Source of the DNA: Saccharomonospora cyanea NA-134
Lineage (GTDB): Bacteria; Actinomycetota; Actinomycetes; Mycobacteriales; Pseudonocardiaceae
Length of the DNA: 64,000 bases
NCBI RefSeq assembly: GCF_000244975.1
Contig: NZ_CM001440.1
Location: 1,167,538-1,231,537, forward strand
Reading direction: 5' to 3'
In this document: one piece after another, positions 10,149-19,035 of the stretch
Layout of the letters: each line of letters starts with the position of its first letter
Position numbering within the stretch: the first letter of the stretch is position 1
Translations under genes and position numbers: made by a program
The notes under the pieces: generated by a model
What the model saw: only the letters and a program-made list of their open reading frames with translations
Databases searched by the model: none
What the model was told of the DNA's origin: nothing

Positions 10149-10586
10149 ATGGCCCACGACGTTCAGGTCACGTTCGACTGTGCAGACCCGGGCGCGCTGG
10201 CGGCTTTCTGGGCCGAGGCGCTCGGCTACCGGGTACAGGACCCGCCCGAGGGCTTCGAGTCGTGGGAACAGGCCTTGGAGGCGATGGGGGTGCCGCCCGA
10301 ACGCCGCAACGACGCCTCGGCGGTGGTCGACCCCGAGGGTGCGGGACCGAGGCTGTTCTTCCAGCGGGTGCCCGAGGGCAAGCAGGTCAAGAACCGCGTG
10401 CACCTCGATGTGCGCGCCGCACCCGGTCTCCGGGGCGACGCGCGGATGGCGGCGCTGGAGGCGGAGGCGGAGCGGCTCGTCTCCCGCGGCGCCACCCGGT
10501 TGCGGCGCCATGAGCCCGCTCCACCGCTGGCAGGCGGGCACATCGTGATGGCCGATCCCGAGGGCAACGAGTTCTGCCTCGACTGA
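10149..10586 (+). CDS. VOC family protein (glyoxalase-like)
   Basis: This single-module 145-residue VOC protein starts VQVTFDCADPGALAAFWAEA and ends with GGHIVMADPEGNEFCLD, the standard beginning and end of the glyoxalase_6-like subfamily. NRVHLDVRA in the middle contributes a conserved His. It begins 1 nt after the DinB stop. Function is likely resistance or detoxification; the substrate is unknown. Confidence 0.88.
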   Translation: MAHDVQVTFDCADPGALAAFWAEALGYRVQDPPEGFESWEQALEAMGVPPERRNDASAVVDPEGAGPRLFFQRVPEGKQVKNRVHLDVRAAPGLRGDARMAALEAEAERLVSRGATRLRRHEPAPPLAGGHIVMADPEGNEFCLD

Positions 10587-10597
10587 TCGACCGCCCA

Positions 10598-10621
10598 GCG
10601 GGGCCGGCACCGAGGCCCCGC
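10598..10621 (+). terminator. Stem-loop after the DinB-VOC operon
   Basis: GCGGGGCC (10598-10605) pairs perfectly with GGCCCCGC (10614-10621) around an 8-nt loop, 12 nt after the VOC stop. It is GC-only without a U-tract, as is common in actinobacteria. Confidence 0.55.
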
Positions 10622-10702
10622 CCCGCCCGCGGGTGAGCAGCGCCACGCCACGCTGCGGCAAGCGGGTGGAGCGGGCCGGGAATCGGTGCCTGCCACGGGT
10701 CG

Positions 10703-10708
10703 TAGGCT
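10703..10708 (+). promoter_or_regulatory. -10 element TAGGCT before mapB
   Basis: TAGGCT is followed by 7 nt and the ATG of the aminopeptidase gene. The spacer GGGGGAC is purine-rich but too close to serve well as a ribosome binding site. Confidence 0.5.
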
Positions 10709-10715
10709 GGGGGAC

Positions 10716-11573
10716 ATGCCCGATCGTGCACCGTTGACACCCGGCGTCCAATCGCCGCCACGCCCCGTTCCTGCCTCCATCGCTCGCCCCGAGTACGTCG
10801 GCAAGCCCGCGCCGAAGCGCGACACCGGCAACGGCGTGCGCTCCCCGGAGGTGATCGAGGCGATGCGCAAGGCGAGTCGCATCGCGGCGCAGGCGCTGGA
10901 GGAGGGCGGTAAGGCCGTCAAGCCCGGTAACACCACCGACGACATCGACCGCGTGGTGCACGAGTTCCTGCTCGACCACGGCGCCTACCCGTCGACGCTG
11001 GGCTACCGAGGCTTCCCGAAGTCGTGCTGCACCTCGCTGAACGAGGTGATCTGCCACGGGATCCCCGACTCGACGGTGATCCAGGACGGCGACATCTGCA
11101 ACATCGACGTCACCGCCTACATCGACGGCGTACACGGTGACACCAACGCCACCTTCCTCGCCGGGGATGTCTCGGAGGAGGTCCGTCTGCTGGTCGAGCG
11201 CACCCGTGAGGCCACCATGCGGGCGATCAAGGCCGTGCGTCCCGGCAGGCAGCTCAACGTCATCGGCCGGGTCATCGAGTCTTACGCCAAGCGGTTCGGC
11301 TACGGCGTCGTGCGCGACTTCACCGGTCACGGCGTCGGCCCGGCGTTCCACACCAGTCCCACGGTGCTCCACTACGAGGAGCCGTCCGTGACGACGATCA
11401 TCGAACCGAACATGACGTTCACCATCGAGCCGATGATCACGCTCGGCACGATCGACTACGACGTGTGGGACGACGACTGGACGGTCACCACGAAGGACAA
11501 GAAGTGGACCGCCCAGTTCGAACACACGGTGCTGGTCACCGACGACGGCGTGGAAATCCTCACTTTGCCGTAA
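10716..11573 (+). CDS. map: Type I methionine aminopeptidase
   Basis: Removes the initiator methionine from nascent proteins. Metal ligands are visible in the pita-bread domain: D in DICNIDV, D in [10 protein letters not shown] in [12 protein letters not shown] in FTIEPMI and E in QFEHTVLV. The 285 residues and the N-terminal extension with [17 protein letters not shown], a proline-rich linker, match mycobacterial MapB. ATG at 10716 is chosen for its position after the -10 element; an upstream in-frame GTG would add unrelated residues. Confidence 0.95.
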   Translation: MPDRAPLTPGVQSPPRPVPASIARPEYVGKPAPKRDTGNGVRSPEVIEAMRKASRIAAQALEEGGKAVKPGNTTDDIDRVVHEFLLDHGAYPSTLGYRGFPKSCCTSLNEVICHGIPDSTVIQDGDICNIDVTAYIDGVHGDTNATFLAGDVSEEVRLLVERTREATMRAIKAVRPGRQLNVIGRVIESYAKRFGYGVVRDFTGHGVGPAFHTSPTVLHYEEPSVTTIIEPNMTFTIEPMITLGTIDYDVWDDDWTVTTKDKKWTAQFEHTVLVTDDGVEILTLP

Positions 11574-11577
11574 TCCG

Positions 11578-11594
11578 GTGTGGTCGGACCACAC
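11578..11594. promoter_or_regulatory. Perfect 17-bp palindrome containing a FadR-like site TGGTCGGACCA
   Basis: GTGTGGTCGGACCACAC is symmetrical at every position. Its core matches the TGGTCNGACCA consensus of FadR-type GntR regulators. It lies right after the map stop and about 70 nt before the dehydrogenase start, upstream of that gene's promoter. A one-base loop rules out a terminator. A FadR-type regulator is encoded at 15647-16330. Confidence 0.55.
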
Positions 11595-11629
11595 GGTCGG
11601 CCACGGACTTGTAGTCCGCTCACACATGG

Positions 11630-11655
11630 TTGACAGGGCAGCCGGCTTCTACTGT
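11630..11655 (+). promoter_or_regulatory. Candidate promoter of the hydroxybutyrate gene cluster
   Basis: A perfect TTGACA (11630-11635) and TACTGT (11650-11655) are separated by only 14 bp, shorter than the usual 16-18. The start codon follows the -10 by 8 nt with no ribosome binding site, so the mRNA is probably leaderless. Confidence 0.5.
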
Positions 11656-11663
11656 CGGCTGTC

Positions 11664-12416
11664 ATGTCGACCAGACCACTGACCGGGAAGACGGCCCTCG
11701 TCACCGGCGGCGCCAACGGTATCGGACGGGCCTGTGTCGCGGCCCTGAGCGAAGCCGGGGCCACGGTGCACCTCGTCGACGTCGACGGCGCCGCCGCGAA
11801 GGACGTGGCCGACACCCACGACGCCGTCGCCCACGTCGTCGACCTGACCGACCCCGACGCCGTCTCCTCGCTGCCCCGTGCCGTCGACGTCCTCGTCAAC
11901 AACGCGGGTGTGCAGCACATCGCGCCCATCCAGGACTTCCCGCCCGAGAGGTTCGAGTTCCTCCAGCGGTTGATGGTCACGGCGCCGTTTCTGCTGATGC
12001 GCCACTGCCTGCCCGCCATGTACGAGCGGGGCTGGGGGCGCGTCGTGAACATCTCCAGCGTCCACGGCCTGCGCGCCAGTCCTCACAAGTCCGCCTACGT
12101 CGCGGCCAAGCACGCTCTTGAGGGACTGTCCAAGGTGGCCGCTGTGGAGGGCGCCGAGCACGGTGTCACCAGCAACTGCATCGCCCCCGGTTACGTGCGC
12201 ACCGACCTGGTGACCAACCAGATCGACGCGCAGGCGGAGTCGCGGGGCATCCCCGCCGACACGGTCGTCGACGAGGTGTTCCTGCGCCGGACCGCCGTCA
12301 AGCGGCTCATCGAGCCGGGCGAGGTGGCGGCGCTGGTGCTGTGGTTGTGCAGCGACGAGGCGAGCTACCTCACCGGCGCCTCGATTCCGCTCGACGGCGG
12401 CTGGACCGCCACCTGA
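11664..12416 (+). CDS. 3-hydroxybutyrate dehydrogenase (SDR family)
   Basis: This 250-residue short-chain dehydrogenase has the cofactor loop TGGANGIGRA, the VNNAG motif and catalytic S-x12-Y-xxx-K in NISSVHGLRASPHKSAYVAAK. The SVHGLRASPHKSAYVAAKH stretch and APGYVRTDLVTNQI are characteristic of D-3-hydroxybutyrate dehydrogenases. It would oxidise 3-hydroxybutyrate to acetoacetate with NAD+. It is first in a same-strand set with an MHS transporter and a GAF/PucR regulator, which fits uptake and use of this ketone body or a related hydroxy acid. Confidence 0.85.
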   Translation: MSTRPLTGKTALVTGGANGIGRACVAALSEAGATVHLVDVDGAAAKDVADTHDAVAHVVDLTDPDAVSSLPRAVDVLVNNAGVQHIAPIQDFPPERFEFLQRLMVTAPFLLMRHCLPAMYERGWGRVVNISSVHGLRASPHKSAYVAAKHALEGLSKVAAVEGAEHGVTSNCIAPGYVRTDLVTNQIDAQAESRGIPADTVVDEVFLRRTAVKRLIEPGEVAALVLWLCSDEASYLTGASIPLDGGWTAT

Positions 12417-12461
12417 ACGTCCCTTCCCCGTCCCCGTCAGCACAACGGAGTGGTGATCAAC

Positions 12462-13781
12462 ATGTCCTCACAGAGAACGTCGATCAAGCGGGTCGTCGGC
12501 GCCAGCATGATCGGCACCACAGTTGAGTGGTACGACTTCTTCCTCTACGGCTCGGCCGCGGCGCTCGTCTTCAACACCCAGTTCTTCCCCGAGAGCGACC
12601 CGCTGGTCGGCACGATGCTGGCGTTCGCGACCCTGGCCGTGGGCTTCGTCGCCAGGCCGCTCGGCGGTCTGGTCTTCGGCCACTACGGCGACAAGGTCGG
12701 TCGCAAGAAGCTGCTCGTGCTCAGCCTGCTGTTGATGGGCGGCGCGACCTTCGCCATGGGCCTGTTGCCCACCTACGCCACGATCGGTGTGGGTGCGCCG
12801 ATCCTGCTGGTGATACTGCGGTTGATCCAGGGCTTCGCCGTCGGCGGCGAGTGGGGCGGCGCGGTGCTCATCGTCTCGGAGCACGGTGACGACCGCAGGC
12901 GCGGCTTCTGGGCCTCGTGGCCGCAGGCGGGCGTCCCGGCGGGCAACCTGCTGGCCACGGCGGTGCTGGCCGTCCTCGCGGTGGTGCAGAGCGACGAGGC
13001 GTTCAACTCGTGGGGCTGGCGGATCCCGTTCCTGCTGTCCGGTGTGCTGGTGCTGATCGGCATGTGGATCAGGCTCGCGGTCGAGGAGTCCCCGGTCTTC
13101 GTGGAGGCCGTGAAGAAGGCGGGGAAGCAGGCGGCTCCGGAGAAGGCTCCCATCGTGACGGTGTTGAAGCACAGTTGGCGCCAGGTGCTCATCGCGATGG
13201 GTGCCCGGTTCGCCGAGAACGTCTCCTACTACGTCATCACCGCGTTCGTGCTCGTGTACCTGACCACGCACCTGGAACTGCCCAAGTCGCTCGGCCTGAA
13301 CGCGGTGCTGGTCGGCTCGGCCGTCCACTTCGTCACCATCCCCATGTGGGGCTGGCTCTCCGACGTCGTCGGCCGCCGGACGGTCTACCTCTTCGGCACC
13401 GTGGGCATGCTGGTGTGGAGCTTCCTGTTCTTCCCGATGCTCGACGGGGCGACTCCGCTCGCCACGATCGCAGCGGTGTCGATCGGTCTGTTCCTGCACG
13501 GCGCGATGTACGGGCCGCAGGCGGCGTTCTTCTCGGAGCTGTTCGGCACCAGGGTGCGTTACTCCGGGGCGTCGATCGGCTACCAGCTCGCGTCGATCGC
13601 GGCAGGTGGTGTCGCGCCGCTGATCGCCACGGCACTGCTCAACTCCTATGGTTCCAGCCTGCCCATCTCGATCTACGTGGCGGTCACCTGCGTGGTGACG
13701 TTCATCGCCGTCTACCTCGCGAAGGAGACCCGTGGTACCTCGCTCGCCGACACGGACCGCGAGCCTTCGGTGGCAGCATGA
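12462..13781 (+). CDS. MFS transporter of the metabolite:H+ symporter (MHS) family
   Basis: This 439-residue, 12-helix symporter has the MHS signature GTTVEWYDFFLYG at the start, the loop ARPLGGLVFGHYGDKVGRK and the RLIQGFAVGGEWGGA motif. Relatives include ProP, ShiA and dicarboxylate or hydroxy-acid symporters. Context suggests import of 3-hydroxybutyrate or a similar acid (inference). ATG at 12462 has a GGAG about 11 nt upstream. It is 45 nt from the dehydrogenase stop and probably in the same operon. Confidence 0.85.
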   Translation: MSSQRTSIKRVVGASMIGTTVEWYDFFLYGSAAALVFNTQFFPESDPLVGTMLAFATLAVGFVARPLGGLVFGHYGDKVGRKKLLVLSLLLMGGATFAMGLLPTYATIGVGAPILLVILRLIQGFAVGGEWGGAVLIVSEHGDDRRRGFWASWPQAGVPAGNLLATAVLAVLAVVQSDEAFNSWGWRIPFLLSGVLVLIGMWIRLAVEESPVFVEAVKKAGKQAAPEKAPIVTVLKHSWRQVLIAMGARFAENVSYYVITAFVLVYLTTHLELPKSLGLNAVLVGSAVHFVTIPMWGWLSDVVGRRTVYLFGTVGMLVWSFLFFPMLDGATPLATIAAVSIGLFLHGAMYGPQAAFFSELFGTRVRYSGASIGYQLASIAAGGVAPLIATALLNSYGSSLPISIYVAVTCVVTFIAVYLAKETRGTSLADTDREPSVAA

Positions 13782-13812
13782 GCTGGTGACCCACACACGT
13801 CCGGAGGACGGT

Positions 13813-15633
13813 ATGGCCGCCCGGCGGTTGCTGGAGCTGCTGTCCGCGGGCGCGAGCAGCGACGAGCTCGCCCGGGTGCCCGCGGACAGCGCCACCATGC
13901 AGCTGGCCATGCACATCCGGCGGACGCTCGACGCGCACAGTCGGCGGGAGGCGGAGCTCACGGCGCTGTTCGCCACCGCGAGCGACCTGGCGAGGCTACG
14001 CGACCTCGACGCCGTGCTGCGTTCGATCGTGCGCCGGGCCCGCATGCTGTTGGGAGCGGACGTCTCGTACCTCACGTTGAACGACCACTCCGACGACGGC
14101 AGCACGTACATGCGCGTCACCGACGGTTCCGCCTCCGCCCTGTTCCAGCAGCTCCGGCTCGGGGTGGGGGAGGGGCTCGGTGGCCTGGTGGCGCAGACCG
14201 CCCGCCCTTACGCCACCCGCGACTACCCGAACGACGAGCGGTTCGACCACACGGGACCGATCGACCGCGCGGTGAACGACGAGGGCCTCATCGCGATTCT
14301 CGGGGTTCCCCTGTCGCTCGGGGAGCGCGTGATCGGTGTGCTGTTCGCCTCGGAGCGGCGACCACGGTCGTTCTCGCCGGACGAGGTGGCGCTGCTGTCC
14401 TCGTTCGCCGACCACGCCGCCATCGCCATCGACAACGCGCGGTTGATCGAGGAGAGCACGGCGGCGCTCGCGGAACTGGGTGCGGCCAACGAGACCATCA
14501 AGGCCCACCACGAGAGCCTGGCCAGGGCACAGGACGCGCACGACCGGCTCACCGAACTCGTTCTCGGTGGTGCGGACGTGCCCGAGGTCGCGGCTGCGGT
14601 GGCGTCGATGCTGGGCGGCGGCATCGTCGTGTGTGACGCCGACGGCGCGGAGCTCGGCCGCTCCGGGGCCGGGCGGGTGCGGGCACCGGGACGAGCGCTC
14701 TCGCGGGCGCTCGTCGCCTCCCGTTCGGCGGGCAAGGCCATCGCCGAAGGGGACGTGTGGGTGTGTGCGGTGATGGCGGGACCGCAACTGCTGGGCAGCA
14801 TCACCCTCACCGGCCGCCCCGATCTCGCCGACGCCGATCGCAGGTTGTTCGAGCGTGCGGGCGTGGTGACGGCGCTGTTGTTGCTGCTTCGACGCTCGGC
14901 CGCCGAAGCGGAGGACCGGGTGCGGGGCGAACTCGTGGCCGACCTGCTCACCGCACCCGAACGTGACCCGGCGACGCTGCTCGACCGGGGACGTCGGTTG
15001 GGTGTGGACCTCACCGAGCCCCACGCCGTGCTGACCCTCCACGCGGAAGGGGTGTCCCGGGCCCGGCTGGCATCGGTGGTCGCCCGCCGCGCGGCACTGG
15101 CCGGGGTGTTCGCGGAGCAGGTGGTGATGCTCGCGACCACCGACCGCCCCGGAGAGCTGGCGTGCCGGACGGCCGCCGAACTCACCTCGTCCCTGGGACG
15201 CCCGGTGACCGTGGGCGCGGCGGGCCCCGCGTCGGGACCCGCGGAGCTGGCCCGCGCCCACGCCGAGTCGGTGCGCTGCGTGCGCGCCCTGCTGGCTCTC
15301 GGCAGGCACGGGCACGGCGCGGCACCGGAGGACCTCGGCTTCGTGGGACTCGTACTGGGCGACCGCACCGACGTCGAGGCGTTCGTGCGCTCCACTCTCG
15401 GGCCCGTGCTGGACTACGACTCCGCCCGTGGGACCGAGCTGCTGCGGACACTGCGCGCCTACTTCGCCGCAGGGGGCAATCTCACGCGTGCCAAGGACCG
15501 GTTGCACGTCCACGTCAACACGGTCGCGCAACGGTTGGAACGGATCGGTTCGCTCCTCGGTGCCGACTGGCAGCAGCCGGACCGCGCGCTCGAACTCCAA
15601 CTGGCCCTGCGGCTGCACACGCTGTCCGGCTGA
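13813..15633 (+). CDS. GAF domain regulator with PucR-type C-terminal helix-turn-helix
   Basis: This 606-residue protein has a GAF domain in roughly residues 60-200 (DLDAVLRSIVRRARMLLGADVSYLTL through SSFADHAAIAIDNARL). A short coiled-coil segment, a middle CdaR-like domain and a C-terminal PucR-type HTH (GNLTRAKDRLHVHVNTVAQRL) follow. ATG at 13813 has GGAGG 5 nt upstream and is preferred to GTG at 13786, which lacks a site. It lies 31 nt after the transporter gene, so it may regulate the cluster in which it sits; the ligand sensed by GAF is unknown. Confidence 0.82.
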   Translation: MAARRLLELLSAGASSDELARVPADSATMQLAMHIRRTLDAHSRREAELTALFATASDLARLRDLDAVLRSIVRRARMLLGADVSYLTLNDHSDDGSTYMRVTDGSASALFQQLRLGVGEGLGGLVAQTARPYATRDYPNDERFDHTGPIDRAVNDEGLIAILGVPLSLGERVIGVLFASERRPRSFSPDEVALLSSFADHAAIAIDNARLIEESTAALAELGAANETIKAHHESLARAQDAHDRLTELVLGGADVPEVAAAVASMLGGGIVVCDADGAELGRSGAGRVRAPGRALSRALVASRSAGKAIAEGDVWVCAVMAGPQLLGSITLTGRPDLADADRRLFERAGVVTALLLLLRRSAAEAEDRVRGELVADLLTAPERDPATLLDRGRRLGVDLTEPHAVLTLHAEGVSRARLASVVARRAALAGVFAEQVVMLATTDRPGELACRTAAELTSSLGRPVTVGAAGPASGPAELARAHAESVRCVRALLALGRHGHGAAPEDLGFVGLVLGDRTDVEAFVRSTLGPVLDYDSARGTELLRTLRAYFAAGGNLTRAKDRLHVHVNTVAQRLERIGSLLGADWQQPDRALELQLALRLHTLSG

Positions 15634-15646
15634 GGGCAGTCCGGTC

Positions 15647-16330
15647 TCAGCCGTTGCCTGCGGGATGCCGGGCGAGCAGCTCGTCCAGGAACTCGCGGGT
15701 GTGCCGTGCCGCGCGCTCGGGATCGCGCTCGGCGATGGCGGCCACGATGCTTCGGTGGTCGACGGGTTCCGGGCTGTGCTCGTCGGCGCGCGAAGTGGTC
15801 GCGACACAGGCGACCACCAGCTCCGTCAGCCCCCGGTAGAGTTCGAGGAGCACGCTGTTGTGCGCTGCCTCGACCATCGCCAGGTGGAACTCGGTGTCGG
15901 CGCGGGCGAAGTCGTCCACGTCGCCGTCCGACCACACGCGGTCGCGTTCGGCGAGCAGCTTCGACAGCGTGGCGAGGTCGGAGTCCGTACGTTCCGTCGC
16001 GGCCAGTCGCGCCGCCTCGACCTCGAGGATGCGGCGCACCTGCAACGCCTCCCGCAGTCGTGAGCCGCACAGCCTGCGCAGCGCCCCGGACACCTCGCTG
16101 GTGGCCCTGACGTAGGTGCCGTCTCCCTGCCTGACCTCCAGCAGGCCGCTGTGCGCGAGGGCGCGGACGGCTTCCCGCACGGTGTTGCGTCCCACGCCGA
16201 GTGTCGCGGCGAGCTCGGGTTCGGTGGGTATCCGTTCCCCGATCGCCCATTCCCCCCGCCGTACCGCGCCACGCAGTTGCTCGATGACCTGGTCGACGAG
16301 ACCTGTCCGCCGGGTGGAGGACAACGGCAC
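15647..16330 (-). CDS. FadR-subfamily GntR transcriptional regulator (FCD domain)
   Basis: The N-terminal winged helix (residues about 10-75) contains GERIPTEPELAATLGVGRNTVREAVRAL, the classic GntR pattern. The C-terminal helical FCD domain has the metal/ligand residues of this group: DTEFHLAMVEAAHN and DHRSIVAAI. Ligands of FCD regulators are usually carboxylic acids. It is divergent from a CynX-type transporter and separated by 13 nt from the convergent PucR-type regulator gene. It is a candidate binder of the palindrome at 11578 and of the inverted repeat at 16351. Confidence 0.92.
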   Translation of the reverse strand: MPLSSTRRTGLVDQVIEQLRGAVRRGEWAIGERIPTEPELAATLGVGRNTVREAVRALAHSGLLEVRQGDGTYVRATSEVSGALRRLCGSRLREALQVRRILEVEAARLAATERTDSDLATLSKLLAERDRVWSDGDVDDFARADTEFHLAMVEAAHNSVLLELYRGLTELVVACVATTSRADEHSPEPVDHRSIVAAIAERDPERAARHTREFLDELLARHPAGNG

Positions 16331-16350
16331 GTGAACATCCTTTCAGCCGA

Positions 16351-16361
16351 TCATCCTATGA
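16351..16361. promoter_or_regulatory. Inverted repeat TCAT-CCT-ATGA, candidate GntR operator
   Basis: An AT-rich 4-3-4 inverted repeat lies midway in the 50-bp divergent region between the GntR regulator and the transporter, just upstream of the transporter's -10 element. Such placement fits autoregulation and repression. Confidence 0.35.
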
Positions 16362-16367
16362 ATTTGC

Positions 16368-16373
16368 TACGGT
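16368..16373 (+). promoter_or_regulatory. -10 element TACGGT of a leaderless promoter
   Basis: TACGGT is followed by 7 nt and the ATG of the CynX-type transporter. There is no ribosome binding site. Confidence 0.6.
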
Positions 16374-16380
16374 ACCGGAC

Positions 16381-17637
16381 ATGTCGATCGACCGCGAGGC
16401 ATCCGTGCGGGACCTGACCGGCTCCGGCGATTCCGGTGCCGGAGCCCAGCCAACCGACCGCACGGGTCTCGTGCTCGGTGGCGCCCTGCTGGCCGTCGCC
16501 GTGGTGCTGGCCGCGCTGAACCTGCGACCCGCGATCACCTCGGTGGGTTCGGTGCTCGACGAGGTGCGCGACGGCCTGGGTGCCTCCGCCACCTGGGCGG
16601 GCGCGTTGACCACGTTGCCCGGGTTGTGCTTCGCGGTGGCCGGACTCGCCGCACCGCTCCTGGCCCGGCGGATCGGCCTGCGGGCCGCCGTCGCGGCGGC
16701 GTTGCTGGCACTGGGCGTCGGCCTCGTCCTGCGGGTGCTCGACGGCCCGTTCGTGGTGCTCGGTGGAACGCTGGTGGCCTGCACCGGTATCGCGCTGGCC
16801 AACGTCCTGATCCCCGTGGTCGTCAAGGCGTCGTTCGCCGCCAGGGTGGGGTTGATGACCGGCGTCTACACCGCCGCGCTGCAACTCGGCGGCGCGTTGG
16901 GTTCGTCGGTGACGCCCCCGCTGGAGCCGGTCTTCGGCGGGTGGCGGGGCGCGCTGGCGAGTTGGGCGGTGCTCGCGGTCGTGGCCTTGGTGTTGTGGCT
17001 GGTCGCCACAACGAGGGCCTCCGTGCTGCGAAGCAGGCAGGAAGGGCCCGACGGCGGTGGGCGTGGTCGCCGGTCGCTGCTGCGGGTACCGCTGGCCTGG
17101 GTCGTCACCGTGTTCTTCGGCTGCCAGTCGTGCCTGGCCTACATCGTCATGGGCTGGTTGCCCCAGGTCCTCATGGACGCGGGTGTCAGCCGGGGCGACG
17201 CGGGCCTGCTGCTCGGCCTCGTGTCGTTGCTGGGGCTGCCCGTCAGCCTCACCATCCCGGCCATCGCCGCTCGCCGGGGAAGCCAGAGCGGGTGGATCGT
17301 GCTGCTCGGCCTGCTGGGCATCGCGGGCATTCTCGGGCTGATGCTCGCGCCGTCGGCCTCACCTCTGCTCTGGTCGGTGCTGCTGGGCCTCGGCATGAGC
17401 GTGTTCTCGCTGGCCCTCACCACCATCGCGCTGCGAGCCAGGGACAGCGCCGACACGGCCGCCCTGTCCGGAATGGCGCAGGGCTTCGGCTACCTGCTGG
17501 CCGCCGCGGGGCCGTTCCTGTTCGGTCTGCTGCACGACGTCACCGACGGCTGGACCGTGCCGTTCGTGTTCCTGCTCGTCGTGGTGGTCACGCAGATCGT
17601 CTTCGGTTACGTCGCCGGGCGGCCCCGGTACGTCTGA
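16381..17637 (+). CDS. CynX/NimT-type MFS transporter
   Basis: This 418-residue protein has 12 predicted helices. The first contains AALNLRPAITSVGSVLDEV, the hallmark of the cyanate/nitroimidazole CynX-NimT group. The short cytoplasmic N-terminus lacks other domains. The substrate is unknown; family members have been linked to cyanate transport and 2-nitroimidazole resistance. It is divergent from a FadR-type GntR regulator that probably controls it, and it converges tightly on mtr (6 nt). Confidence 0.85.
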   Translation: MSIDREASVRDLTGSGDSGAGAQPTDRTGLVLGGALLAVAVVLAALNLRPAITSVGSVLDEVRDGLGASATWAGALTTLPGLCFAVAGLAAPLLARRIGLRAAVAAALLALGVGLVLRVLDGPFVVLGGTLVACTGIALANVLIPVVVKASFAARVGLMTGVYTAALQLGGALGSSVTPPLEPVFGGWRGALASWAVLAVVALVLWLVATTRASVLRSRQEGPDGGGRGRRSLLRVPLAWVVTVFFGCQSCLAYIVMGWLPQVLMDAGVSRGDAGLLLGLVSLLGLPVSLTIPAIAARRGSQSGWIVLLGLLGIAGILGLMLAPSASPLLWSVLLGLGMSVFSLALTTIALRARDSADTAALSGMAQGFGYLLAAAGPFLFGLLHDVTDGWTVPFVFLLVVVVTQIVFGYVAGRPRYV

Positions 17638-17643
17638 GCCGCG

Positions 17644-19035
17644 TCAGTCGTTCAACGGCAACGCCAGCAGTGCGTTCTCGACCAGCTCCGGCATCGCCGG
17701 GTGGATCCAGTACTGCCCGCGGGCCATCGAGGTGGCGTCGAGTCCGAAGCTCATGGCCTGGACGAGCGGCTGGAGCAGAGTCGGCGCCTGCGCACCGATG
17801 ATGTGTGCGCCGAGCAGCTGCCCGGTGTCCGGGTCGGCGAGCAGCTTCGCGAACCCGGTGGTGTCCTCCATCGCCCAGCCGTAGGCAATCCCGGCGTACT
17901 CCTGGGTGGCCGTCACGTACCGGATCCCGCGGGCGGCGGCGTCGCGCTCGGTCAGGCCGACGGACGCGATCTGCGGCGAGGTGAACACCGCGTGCGGCAC
18001 GAACCGGTGGTCCGCGGTCACGGGGTCGTCGGGGTGCAGGAGGTTGTGCTGCACGACCCGGGCCTCGTGGTTGGCGACGTGCTTCAGCTCGTACGGCGAC
18101 GACAGGTCACCGAGCGCGTAGACGCCCTCCACCTCCGTGCGCTGGTGGTCGTCCACGACGACGTGTCCGCTGGGGAGGGTGGAGATGCCGGTGGCGGCGA
18201 CGTCGAGGAGATCCGAGTTCGGCCTGCGGCCCGTGGCGACGAGCAGCAGGTCGCCCTCGACGGTCTCGGCGCCCCCGGGGCCCTCCAGGTCGAGCGCCAC
18301 ACCGTCGGTGGTGCGGCGAGCCTTCACCGTGCGCCGGTTCAGCCGCACGTCGAAGCGTTGCGAGGCGAGATCGGTGAACCGCCGGCTGATGTCGTCGTCC
18401 TCCTGGCGAAGGAGCGCGCCGGAGCGCGCGACGACGGTGACGTCGACCCCGAACGACGCGAACACGTGGGCGAACTCGGCGCTGACGAACCCGCTGCCCA
18501 GGATCACGACCCGGCGTGGCAGTTCGTCGATGCGCATCACGGTGTCGGACGTGTGGTAGTCGACGTCGGCGAGGCCGGGGATGTCGGGCACGGTCGCCCG
18601 CCCGCCGGCCGCCAGCACGAACGCCTCGGCGGTGAGCGTCTCCTCGCCGTCGGCCAGGCGAACGGTGAGTTCCTTGTGCCCGGTGAAACGGGCCTCGCCC
18701 TCGTACACGGTGACGTTCGCGTTGTCCTCGTGCTCGACGCGGTAACGTCGCCCGCCCTCGGCGATGGGGTCGATACGGCCGAACACCCGGTCGCGGATCT
18801 CGCGCCACCGCACGTTCCGCAGTTCCAGGTCGACCCCGAGCCCGGCGGCGGACGCCGGAGCGGCGGCCAGGTCGGCGGGGTAGACGAACATCTTCGTGGG
18901 AATGCAACCCACGTTCAGGCACGTGCCGCCGAACACCCCCTTCTCCACGATGGCGACCTTCCGGTCGGCGAAGCGGGCGTCGAGGATCGAGTTGCCCGAT
19001 CCCGTCCCGACGATGACGAGGTCGTAGTGGGGCAC
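17644..19035 (-). CDS. mtr: Mycothione reductase
   Basis: FAD- and NADPH-dependent flavoenzyme that reduces mycothiol disulfide, the actinobacterial counterpart of glutathione reductase. The FAD loop is VGTGSGN (residues 10-16) and the redox pair is C39/C44 in GGTCLNVGC. The NADPH-binding segment [16 protein letters not shown] and the C-terminal [12 protein letters not shown] with the catalytic His complete the fold. At 463 residues it matches family length. GTG at 19035 has AAAGGTG 5 nt upstream; the frame stays open about 200 nt further but without homologous residues. Confidence 0.95.
   Translation of the reverse strand: MPHYDLVIVGTGSGNSILDARFADRKVAIVEKGVFGGTCLNVGCIPTKMFVYPADLAAAPASAAGLGVDLELRNVRWREIRDRVFGRIDPIAEGGRRYRVEHEDNANVTVYEGEARFTGHKELTVRLADGEETLTAEAFVLAAGGRATVPDIPGLADVDYHTSDTVMRIDELPRRVVILGSGFVSAEFAHVFASFGVDVTVVARSGALLRQEDDDISRRFTDLASQRFDVRLNRRTVKARRTTDGVALDLEGPGGAETVEGDLLLVATGRRPNSDLLDVAATGISTLPSGHVVVDDHQRTEVEGVYALGDLSSPYELKHVANHEARVVQHNLLHPDDPVTADHRFVPHAVFTSPQIASVGLTERDAAARGIRYVTATQEYAGIAYGWAMEDTTGFAKLLADPDTGQLLGAHIIGAQAPTLLQPLVQAMSFGLDATSMARGQYWIHPAMPELVENALLALPLND

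Noticed and set aside
11578-11594. Terminator for map
   Set aside because: The palindrome has only one base between arms, so it cannot form a hairpin with its full stem; an operator is more likely.
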